Positions 40,801 to 52,800 of a stretch of 64,000 nt of DNA are shown here, in pieces. Source of the DNA: Blastomussa wellsi (lineage: Eukaryota; Cnidaria; Anthozoa; Scleractinia; Plerogyridae). The position numbers and the translations under genes are program-made. Below the pieces are notes generated by a model that ran no database searches, was not told where the DNA came from, and worked only from the letters and a program-made list of their open reading frames with translations. Where the stretch lies: NCBI GenBank assembly GCA_947652115.1, contig OX393563.1, positions 9,087,942 through 9,151,941 of the forward strand, given 5' to 3'. Numbering within the stretch: the first letter of the stretch is position 1; each line of letters starts with the position of its first letter.

Positions 40801-43800
40801 AAAATTAAAGGTGGCTTATCCAAATTTACGTTATGAATTAAATCCTGTTAAAGGTCGTTAAACCCGCATTGATGCTACTGTGCATTGGCTTTACACTGCA
40901 GTAAAGGTATCTTTTCATGCTGTGCATTAAGCCCTCGTGAGTTAAAAGGCTTTTTAAAAACCGTCTTCAACTTGTGAGCCGAAACGTCTCATCCATCGTC
41001 AACTAATTTTACGCATTACAATGTCACTCCTGTCGCTCCTAAACTATCTTAATTCAATATCCTAATATCCAGTAGTCCAGTCTCTGAACTCTCTCTTCTT
41101 TGCGCCATATATAGGGGTTTCAAGAGAGTCCAGGCTAACTTGCACATGCACGCTCAAAACGACAGGGGCGTTCTTGGGACGCGCCATCCTCGTAGACCCA
41201 GGGGCAGTTTGTGGGGACGAGGGAAAGTCGAAACTGCTGGAAAACATCAGCCGCAAATAAAAGTTTGAAAAAAGCTAGGAGCCCCTGGGGAAAGAGTCCT
41301 ACCACGCCAGCTCTCTGAATGCTGCCTACTAATTAGGCAGAAAAAATCCTTTGTCTTATTCTGCCCATTTGGCGAACAGTAACTTTTAAGTCACTTGTGT
41401 ATGTTCTTACACGGTGGTAATTATTTGCGCCAGTGCGTTACGTTCCAGTTTTCCGGAAAAAAACGAACAGAAAAATGAACCAATTTACGTATGCGTTGTC
41501 ATTAATGACTCACGAAAAATAAGTGACGAAGTTTGCAATCAAGAATTAATGAGAGCTTCCACGTTGCAATTTTTCTAAGATTTTTTTATTAATTGCGTTC
41601 GATAGAACGCATTTCTAATCCTGTATTTGAATCTGTGGACACCAATTTCGCCCCCCCCCCCCCCCAACAAAATTTATCAGGGGCGAATGACGTCATGTCC
41701 ATCCTTGTCGCATACCTTCATTTTGTTTTCGAGTCCCTTCGAGTTCTTTCGAGTGTTTTTCGATTTTGTTGAACGTTTTTCGCAGTTGTATTGGTTTATT
41801 TGGCTATCACTGGCAAAGATGATTGAAGCTGCTTATCAGAACATCAAAAGCCTGTCTACTGCTGGTGTTTTCTTGGAAACAAATGCTGCAATTCGCCCAA
41901 GCAACACATAAAACGTAGCTGCTTTCATTGGAGATTCAACTTCTGTCCGCGTACAGAGTTGTGACGCTGTACTGTTCAAATCAGCCTTATGTTATCCAAG
42001 AAGAACCTTGTATCGAAGATTGTACAACTCCTGGTGCGAATATATAACAGCAGATTTCGATCGGTGCCGTGACAGTCGTGAATTTTATGTTTGCATTTTA
42101 GCCTGCATGTGCGTTTGCTGTGTTAATTTGTTTGCATTTGTTTGGGCGACAAAGAAATGGTATTTGTCATTCCCGTCTTGAGGTTTGTGATTATTTGGCT
42201 TCTGCTACTACTTGCCGATTTTTGAATGTTTTGGCTGACATTAATCACTGCAGTCCACAGTCTGCACACTTTTCTGAACACTGACTGCAACTTTGTTATT
42301 TGTGAATAGCGGTGTCACACAATGCAAAAAACTCCAAACATTGTATTTGTATGAATAAATTATGTTAAGTTATGTTAAGAGTTTCATACTGAAATTTAAA
42401 AATGTTGATTTCAGCATTAAAGAAAGCTTGAATTTCGGGAAACCAAGGGGGGTTTGGGTTCCAGAGAAGGCCGGGATGCTAAGTAAGAAAACCTGGTAAA
42501 TCGAGAAAGTTATTCCTTTAAAGAAAACGTAGTATCACACGAAGACAAGGATATCACATCATACAATTTTTGTTAATAAAACAAGATCGTGTGCTTGTAA
42601 ATTAAAGTACTTGCTTCTTTGACTAGTGAATCTGGATTTTTTTTTTACTTTTCGAAAAAAATTGGTCGGTCAGGCGATAGGAAACGAAACATTTTATTGG
42701 GATGGCCCAAGTCAAAATGAAGCCAAGGGAATCGAAGTCGTCGAACGCACTCCTAATCTTTGATTACCACTATTATTATCGTATTTTCAGTTCTGTCCTC
42801 GTGTCATCATCATATCCTTTATTTAAACACGATAAGGTTTAAAGCTTAGAGCTTGTGGGGTCGCGTACCTTTGTTTAGGAGTCATTGGTTAGTTTTAAAC
42901 TATAGATGGCGTGATTCACACGCAAGAAGTCAACACTTGAAAGAGCGATTTGAAGCGTTATACAGTTGGCGGGGAGTTATAAGTGTTTCTGCCGTTAGCT
43001 TGTCAGGCTTTAAAGGTGTCCCGCGCCACGTAGTTGAATTCGTTATCTGTACGCGCGCGTTTCAAAAAATTGTTGACAAATATCATTTTCCCTCGTCTAG
43101 GGAGAAAAATGTCAGATTTCTGAGCATCCGCAGGCTATTTTTGGACTCTCTGGGCTCTCTGACGCCTTGCTTCAACTCCTATATGGGCGCAAGGAAGAAA
43201 GAGTTCAGAGACTGGACTTTTAATTAGAAAGTTCTCTTGTCACCCGTGTTAACTTACTGATATGTACCGGTAATCATCCTTAAAACTAATGGTGGATATT
43301 GCGGTATCCGAAACATGTCTTTTAAATTTAAAAAAAAAACTTGTTCGTTTTTAACTAGTGAATTGCACATATGCAGTAAACGAGTTATCACGATCATAAG
43401 GGTCAAAATCTGACATTTCTGTTTTGAATTCGTTGATACGTTTCACTTCGGTAACTGCGTACATGAACTTTTTGAGTCCGCCATAACGGGTCGTTTCGTT
43501 TGGGAGTTCTGGATGAGCTTAAACGTCGGTTTTGGAATATCGTCGAGGTTCGTCTGCTCTTTATAATTGTTTTGCAAGGATATCGGATGTTAATAATGAA
43601 GAAAAAGGCAAGTTTCTATCCGTATTCAATTTGGCTTGTTTATATTTCACCATGTGAGACGTGATAAACATTGCAGGCGGAGATTGCGCAGTACGGACTG
43701 GAAATGGCCTTTAAACCACCTGGTACTGAAGTGACAAGAACAACCAGATTTTTACTTACCACCTGCATCAAGATTCTTGTTTGGAATTTGAAGAAACCGG

Positions 43801-46800
43801 TTGACACTAATACTGCCAGAGTAGCGTGGTGGAAACTCGGGTAACTGTTCCCAATGAACTTTTCCTTTCTTGACCACCACATATTTGTAGTAAGTGCCTT
43901 TGCGAGCACGATCAAGGGTTATTGTGAACTGTCCACGAAAAAGTATAAGTTTCTCTGTGTCTTGGCTTTCATCGATTCTTCATTGATAAAGAGGAGCAAA
44001 GAATTATGAAAAACAGATCGTAGAATTTTGTTTTACGTAACGTCGAGGCTCATTTTAACATTACGTCGTGTGGATCAGCGCACCTTCACGAGTATAGAAA
44101 GAATAAAAAAGAATAAAATTACAGTGATTCGTATACAAATTTGGGACAACGGGTTTGAAAAAAATGGATATTAAAAATGGGATAAAAAGTATTTCGTAGA
44201 TGCGATTTAAAGTGGACTGACGGGCATAACTTAAATTGACTACTAATTTTCTTATTGTAGTGGTGGCGTATGAGATGTCAGAATTTATTTCTAAGAAGAA
44301 AACAGCAATAATCTTTACTGTAGCCAGACCAAAACGCACGCTCGCAATGTTGTTGGCGCGTCAAACGCGTAAGGGTTAGCAGTATGGCAGATAACTGTTA
44401 CTAGCCTAACAAATATATAATTTAAAAATCTGCGGTACTGATAAGGTTTTCGGTTTTGCAATTTATCCGGTTATGACTCTAAGTGCTTTTCTCGCAAGTG
44501 CAAATATTTGTTGCCACGTCACGTCACGTCACCTCTGTCAATTTGTCGCCACGCCACTTTTTTCAGCTGTTACACAGCAAAAGGTGGAAACGTGTTTTGA
44601 CTTTTAGAAAATGTCATTTTTAATAAATGAAATATAACAGTTCCTGTTATAATAAATAATACTTACTCTACTTCACTCATATCAACGCAATTATGTTCAA
44701 AGTCACCCAATTCTACACCATGTGCTCGTATGAACAAATTTTCCTCCGTCATTTTGAAATTAGACGCAAGCAAAACATGGAACACCACAGTCACTCCAGC
44801 TTCTGGTTTAACTTGCTGCAGGGTTGATGCTGGCTGGTTTCTGTAAAATGATCCGTAGAAATTTGAAAACCATATCACAAGAAAAATAAAATAACTCTAA
44901 TAAGAATCACATGAAGTTTAGTTTTCAACAAATGAAACAACTACTGAACAGTGTTGGTGGGAAAACACGTGCCAGGCTTTATCAGATTGCCAGGTAACGC
45001 AAGCTTCCTTGCTTGAATGTTTCTTTCGCGCCTTTCCACCACAACCTGATACGGCTCAAAACAAATTATTTATGGGCAAATAACGAGGGTTCTTGAATTC
45101 CCCGCACCCAAAAAGAACAAATTTAACTGTCCGCTAGTAAAAATCCACAATGAAACTTGTTTACCGTTCAGCGAATATATACTTGCTACTTTGCATATCG
45201 CACTTTCTTCTCATAATCTCATGCCGGCACTTACAACACACTGTCGACAAATGCACCTGCGCTTGGGAATTCAAGAAACCATTTATCTTTTGTTTCATTA
45301 CGCTTCGCTGCATTCAGGCAAAGATAAATGAACAATTAAAACCAGGTAAGTTGCAGTCCACCAAAGACATCTCACTTCTGGGGCTTCAGATGCACAAACT
45401 TCACAGCTGTTTTCATGCTTTTCGCTTTGCGTTCTTTTTTCTGTTTCACTTACGTCGGAACTTGTTGCTCCGCATTGCTTCTTCCCTTTTCTTCTTTTCT
45501 CTGATTTTTCTTTCCTTTCTGATCCCCCACAGTTTCTTGTTGTTGAGTATTATCCTTTCTATACCAAATCCCACCTTCATCCTGATAGCCCTAACGAGAA
45601 CAAAATATGTCAACATTACAGCAAATGGTTTGACCCGGGACCCGGGGGTAACAGTCGATCATGTAGTTTGATCGTCCGGGTGAGGGTAGTCCTGAGAAGG
45701 ACTGTTGTCGGTGATAGTGACTGATGCTTCGACAACCTGAGCGGAAGTCATCATCAGATTCATGTGAAGAGTTGTTTATCAGTCAAATGTTCTACGTCTG
45801 GTTCTACGTCAGCGATGTAGATCACCCTGACCTGCTTTGCAATTTAGCCTAAACAGCAGTTTTATTTGTTTTTATATAAGTCTTACCTCTTTTACTACTT
45901 TGTCACTAGCATCGTTTCCTGGCTCTCCAAGAGGATGCTGTGACACAGCTTCTGTCTTTTGCTCTGTTGCTGATAAGGGCGGAGCAACGGGCTGATGACT
46001 GTTTCCTCTGCTTGTAGATCTGGTTACCGGACCACTCAATTCTTTACCCGCATTCTAATCGTAGATAAGTGAATATAAAAGAGATATCAGGACTTACGTT
46101 AAAATTTTATATTAGTGCCCGGTGGCAGGAAAAAATTTTGGAGAGTCATGAGAGTGTTTATTTATTTTGGCCTTGACATATCTTTAAATCCTGCTCTCAT
46201 AGTTTATAACTCTGAATAAGCAAAGTGAATCGCTCCCAACTGAATATAAAATTTAACTCGATACCCAGTACAGGGCGGGAAGATAGGCCAATATTGTGAA
46301 GTGTGTTAATCGGGTAGGGTAAAATATGAGGCACCTTCAAATGAAGGATGGGTGCTAAATCCAAAGGGCCCGTCATTGAAAGAAGGGCATTAAATCGGCA
46401 GATCTCGTGAATCAGTCACGATTGATTTACCAATTTTCAGCCAATTTACCAATATTCACTTATGCTTGTTTTTAGTGATATACAAGGATCTTCACACTGG
46501 GGATTTGAGAAGGCAAAAATTGCTACTTGGGGTATTACTTAGGACCTGTTTATATGGAAGAGTTGTCCCGAGGGGTTACCGGCCTCTCCCCGGAGCCATC
46601 TTTTATTAAGTTATGTGAAAAAAAGTTGTCCCTGCTGACCGCGTCAAAGTTTATACCCTTGCCTACCTGTTGACTCTGATCATTTGTCACAGTCAGAGTA
46701 TCACGGCCGTTTGATTTCTCAGGTACTGCATTTTGCTGCACGCTATCTGTATCCCCTAATTCAGGTGAATTAGTAATCCCGCTTCCTCCAAGGACGGCGG

Positions 46801-49800
46801 GGCTTCTTAGTAGTTCGGCAGAGTTTCCACTTGTTGTTAAATCATCTGAACTTGAAGTGGGTACTGTGGCACATGCTACTACCTCACCAGATAACACGTG
46901 GTCTCCGGTAGTTTCCCTCGTTGTATTTGTCACTGTTTCCCCTTGTTCAGACGACGTGGATGGAGTGCACTCTGGGCGCTGATCATCAATCGGTGCTCCA
47001 GCTCTTTCATCATCAGCTGTTTCAGAACCGGTGAGTATATTTGCCGCATCTGGTCCTTTTGAGTCGACAGTTTTTGGATGATCGTGATCAGACAAGGTGG
47101 AGTTAGTGCTTTCCAAGCGCTGTTCCCTTTCCGTTAGACAGGCTCGTTCTTCAGCTAAGGAGTAAACGGAGAAATAAAATCGTCAAAATCTATGTTAATT
47201 AATTAAGATCGGGTATCCAGACCACGGTCACGGTTATGATTTTCTTTGTTTTAACTCGATGAATTATAAATGAGTTTGAAAATTCTAATTGACAATAAAT
47301 GTCAAAAATTGCTTTTAAGTGTTTTTAGATACCGTAAAACAGGCATATACTGTATTTCGATGACTGGACTGGAGTAGTAAAATGAGGACAGTAATACGGG
47401 GATTAGTAAAAAGGGACTAGTAAAACACGGACTAGCAAAACACGGACTGGTATAACGCAGACTAGTACAATGTGAATTAGTAAAACGAGGACTAGCAAAA
47501 CACGGACTACTTAAACACGGACTAGTAAAACACGGACTACTAAAATACGGACTAGTAAAACACGGACTACTAAAACACGGATTAGTAAAACACGGACTAG
47601 TAAAACACGGACTAGTAAAACACGGACTAGTAAAACACGGACTAGTAAAACACGAACAACAATCTCGGACAGAACTGTTGAGGTACTCACACAAATTACC
47701 AGTAAATGGAGTACCAAAGCTCCCCATATCAATGTTGTCAATGCTGTTGCGGCCTGAAAACAAAGCCGGGTGAAGTGCAAGCCCCACGAAACAACATTTT
47801 AAAAGGTACGCTATATTTTTACCCGATAATAAGTCAAGACATTTGCAAAAAGTGTGAAAACCACTAGGTTTCACGCGGCCATTTTTTCCCTTCACGCTCG
47901 ATGGAATAAAAAAAGGGACTGCTCCAGCTCGTAGTCTATTTCCTTATAAGAAAACCCGACTGTAACTTTGTATCGAAGTGTATCGAAGGCGTCGAACGCA
48001 CTCCTAATCTTTGATTATTACTAGTTTTTAAAAGCTATTCCATGTTGGATATAATACCGCTGATCACCCAGAACGTTTGTGCAACTGCTACAAAGACGAA
48101 ATTCGCATGTCTCCAATCTAAGTCATTTTAAAACATTTAGAAAATAGTCTGCATAAGATAATTGCCGCTTACTTTTTAAAATATCTTTTTTCGTTACAGA
48201 GATATTAAAGTTTTTAAAATATGCAAATTAGCTAAGGTGATGACGTTAATTAAAAACTCAACCACATTTTAATCAAATTACGAAGAAAAAATGTCTCACC
48301 CAAATTGTGTCAGAAATGTTTGATTCTTTGCATCATGACTCTCAGACATCTGAGAGGTCAAAGACTACAGGTCAACTACCCGTCAAAGAACAGATTAAGA
48401 AAAGAAAGTGGACATGGATCGGGCATACACTTAGGAGATCAAACACCTGCATAGCGCGGCAAGCATTGGGCTGGAACCCTCAGGGAAGTAGGCGGCGAGG
48501 AAGACCACGAAACACTTGGAAAAGAGACACAGAAAGGACCATCCAGCTGAAAGGCTACACCTGGAATCAGATTGAACAGAAGGCCAGAGACAGAGGAGGG
48601 TGGGGGCGCTTTATCTGTGGCCTATGCTCCGAGACGGAGTTATAAAAGGCATCATCATCATCATCATCATGACTCTACTAGGTGTGTTATGCAATATGAG
48701 ATGCACAATTATTTTACCATGGCAACAATGCTTAAGACTATTCTGACACTTTTTGGCAGCCATTGTGTTATTTCTCAATGACTCCACATCTAGGTTGGTT
48801 TCATGGCTCAGTTTAATATTTCTGGGCTAAAAATCACTTAAATACTGAAAACAGGTTCGAGGGGACTGGAGTGTGTTGCCATGGATTTAATTATAACTGT
48901 GGGTGTGCTTCCTGCAGAACCATTAGTGCGCCAAGTTTCAATTGCCTCGGTTGAAAACTGACCGAAATAACCCTATTTATATACTTGATCGCAAATTTCA
49001 ATTTTCAAACTTAAAGTGGTACTATGATCAAACTTTTGCACTTTAATTTTTTAGCTGCATCATAGAGAGTTTGATGCAAGATTTAAAATATTATGTACTG
49101 TTTTCAAATATCTTTTTTAGTTTCTGAGATATTTAACCCATTGACTCCTGAAAATTTTAGCGTGCGCCCACCCCTAAATGCCTGGCTCTTTTGCGCATTT
49201 AAAACAAGCGTACGAGTGGGAAAAATAAACCACATGCGCAGTAAATTTAGGCACATGATTATGTTCTAAAGTAAACTTTTATTCCAACTAGACATATTTA
49301 AAAAACAATTTATGAAATAAACTGTACACCAGCCGTGATTAATTGATCCCAAACCAGACTTGGAAAACAACCATAATATTTTTTCAACTTCTGTGCGTAA
49401 TTTTAGAACCTCGCAAAATAAAGACTTTGGGCAAAATCTTAATAATGTCACACACCTTATTCATAAATGGCGGACGCGCGGTTAAAGCTTGGGCCAAGTA
49501 CATGAAAACGAGGCTAGTGCGGCAACTCTTCGCGGGAAATAGAAAGGCTTTTATGGCAGATTTGCAGATATCTTCGTTTTTGGCAGTATTTAAAGGTTTA
49601 TCACTAAAAGCTTTACAGCAAAGCTTACAGTGACTTGTCTTGAGATCACATGGCGATTTTATTGCGATTATTATCTGTCAGTGTATAGGAAAATGGCTTC
49701 GTCACCTTCGGTTTCCTTGGGTGAAGATGATACCCCTGGTGCTTCGTTTGGCACAAGAAAGCCAGCGGCACTAGGTAACGATGCCGTGGAGACAAATGCA

Positions 49801-52800
49801 AGGGATTGAAAACAAAAGCACAGGTATTGAAACGGTCGGTGGAGATGTGAGATCGCGGATGTTTGCTATTTTGACCTGGCTGTAAACTGTAATATTTTAC
49901 ATTCAACAGTGTCGATGAGTATATCACAGCTGGAAAGGACAAGTGTATAGTCGATCCAGACCCAAACCTTGTGTACACAAAGAGAAAGTTGTACAGACAG
50001 GCGGCGAGTTCAAATAAATCGAGTTGTGATCCTTCAGTAAGGGACCGATCGCTTATTACGTCCCAGGGGGGGAGGGGCGGTGGTTTTTTAAAAAGTGTGG
50101 TGTTTCTTAACTGTACCCCCAAAAAATAATTACTTAAGAAAATTATACCCCCCTTCGCAATTCTAATTTTAAAGTGTACCCCCCCTTTCTGACCATGCTT
50201 TAAATAATGCAAAATTCTTTGCTTCGTTCCTCACACATGCATATTCTTATCCTATTTTTTAATATCTTTTTTATCTTTTCTCTCGTTTATTGCTTGTATT
50301 TCCACCTTGTTTGTAATAAGTTTAGCTGTTTGTGTGTGAATAAAATTGTTATCATCCTTTTTTATAGTTTAATATACCTGTAGGTAATGTAGTGGGTTAC
50401 GGTACATAATATGGTGCATGATAAAGCCTTAACACGGGTGTGCACATTTAGTATGGCAACTATCCAGTGAGGCGCGGGGCCACCCAACGAGTGAAGGTCA
50501 GTCTGTTCCTCAATTTATCTGTTCCCCAGCGCAAATGTTGCCAACTGGCTAGCAAAGTGGTTCATTATATGTTTTCTCATGGGAGTTGTCACTGAAAAAA
50601 ACAATACTTCTGCGCTGGCCGATTGAAACTTGGAGCGGCGACTGAAGAAACTGCTTGACGAAGGCTTGAATCTCGTTGAGAAGAGTGGATTTCAACTGTT
50701 TTCAGTGCCATTCCCGCACGTCTGTTGTTTGTTCTAATTGCTGGCTGGCAAAAAAATATGGATCATGTTCTGGCAAAAAGGTACAGATAAATTTTTCCCA
50801 GCAACACTCAAGAACACCTGTAAATGTTTTAATATCACATATTTTCATTCATTTGGATAAAAGAATGTATTTTGCCACAGTTTGTTCGTTGGTTACCCCT
50901 GGAAGCAGAGATATCTCTGAATTGCAGAGCTACAGATTCCAACCCTTGAAATAGAAAAAGGTAGGTTTTGGGAGCGAGCATGAGCGCAAAAGGCGCGAGT
51001 TTCTTTGGGGGTCTGCTCCCCAGAAAATTTTCTACAAATGTAGGCCTCTAAGATGCTATTTCCTGCATTCTGAAAGGTAACAAGGCTAGGATCGTCCCAG
51101 TTGTAAAACTTTTAGACTTCTATTGCTGTGTCATAAAATTTGACCCCCCTCACGTTTCTTACAAGATAAAAATGTACCCCCCAAAATGGATCAAACGTCG
51201 AACCTTACATGTACCGAACTTAATTATTGGATTCGGCACATGTAAAGTTCGACGTTTGAACCGGGCCTAAGGTTCGACGTTTGAATCAATTAGGTTCGAC
51301 AGATTTGTATTTGGGTCGACCTGCCGTTCTATTCGACAGGGCTCGTCGAATAGAACGGCAAAAGATCGATTTCGTTTCATAGGTCGGTCTTTACATGTGC
51401 CGAACCTAATGCATAAATTACGCTAATGTATTCTTTATATAAGAGAGTTTGTGATTGGCGAGTGAGCTGTCAAAAACGCGGTCGTGCATGAAATGGCGCA
51501 ACATAACACTGGACCCCAAAAAATGTAGCCAGAGTTTATTGGACACAATTCGCATACTGTTTCCCATTTTATTGTTGAATATACGTCTACACCAAAATAA
51601 AACAAAAGACAAGGCTAGAAACTAAAGGCAGTAGTTAAAGTTACAGTCTAAACGATACTGAAGAAAGGCCTGGCGACCACATTACAAGTACGATCTTCAA
51701 AAAGTGTTGTTTGTGTTGTTCTTATAAAGCAACAGAGATATGCGGTTCCATCATATTGTACAGTGCAGTGAAGAGTATTTATTTCGTTCAATAAAGTGTA
51801 CAACTGGAAAATTCACCGTTTTCCTCTTAGCCGATATTGAGTTCGGCACATGTGAAAGTTCGACGTTTGAATCAACTGCCGAACTTAATTATTCGGGTCG
51901 ACCCAAATAGGTATTAGGTACGGCACATGTAAAGTTCGACGTTTGAACCGGGCCTTAAAATCGCCACGACAGCATGTGTTCGCGACCGCGCAACTAACGA
52001 TGAACCATTTAAGAAGGGGGTGAATAGGGGTACGCGAATCCGCCAATCCGTGCTACTTTTTGGCCAAATCCGTCAATCCGCCACTATTCGCCTGTGGTGT
52101 TCAGAATGAAAAACAAGGCTTCGAATAAAGTTTGTAAATAAGTGCCGCGACTCTCCGCGACGCGCCATCAAAATTCGTGTACATTTTCAACGCACGGATT
52201 AAGACGAAAACCCTTCTTTTTAGGACCCCAAGAGTTCCCTAAAAATATGCGCAAAAACCTGATTTTGATTGGTTTATTTGCCCTAATTTCCTATAGAACA
52301 ATAGGGAAACCAAAGAAACTTCAGGAGGGACCTAGAGGGCATTTGTTGACACGTGCCTTTCATAGCCGATTTAGGAAATTCAGGGGTTGTCGCGCGCGGC
52401 CGGTTTTGGCCGGTTTGGGAGTCAACGAAATGCCAAAAAAATATGCAAATTAGGGGACCGAGGACGTCATCTACTTAACACCATTTGATATTGATTTTTT
52501 AAGTGGACTGCTATCTTAATCAATTTGCTACAGAAGCTGGTACACAAATTGTTCTTAAGGTGGTACACCTACTGGCGTAATAAAATTGCATTACCATGGC
52601 AACACACTCTTTTCCGTACCCCTCGGACTTGTTTTCAATATTTTAACAAATTTCAGTTCAGAAAAATGAAACCAGGTTAAGTAGTCTGCACAAGACATCA
52701 GGCAATTGAGGTAGCACTGATAAATATCAAAATTTTTAAACAAACCTTTGCGCCAGTTCAAAACACATTGCACCTTTCCTTTCTCCTTAGGAATGAATAA

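Noticed and set aside
42853..43227. 124-aa plus-strand ORF
   Set aside because: Its end repeats in inverted form at 41075-41110, so it is repeat sequence, with no known domain.
45150..45671. 173-aa plus-strand ORF with hydrophobic stretches
   Set aside because: T/C-rich intronic sequence with no domain and no conserved motif; hydrophobicity comes from base composition.
47402..47655. Possible CRISPR array
   Set aside because: Contiguous tandem units without spacers in a eukaryotic intron.
47302..47895. 197-aa minus-strand ORF with many C-F-T-S-P repeats
   Set aside because: Translation of the 15-bp minisatellite; real exon 2 lies in the same region in its own splice context.
49646..50212. 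188-aa minus-strand ORF
   Set aside because: Antisense shadow of the plus-strand coding-like fragment; no recognised domain.
52142..52453. 103-aa plus-strand ORF
   Set aside because: No domain, sits in repeat-rich first intron.
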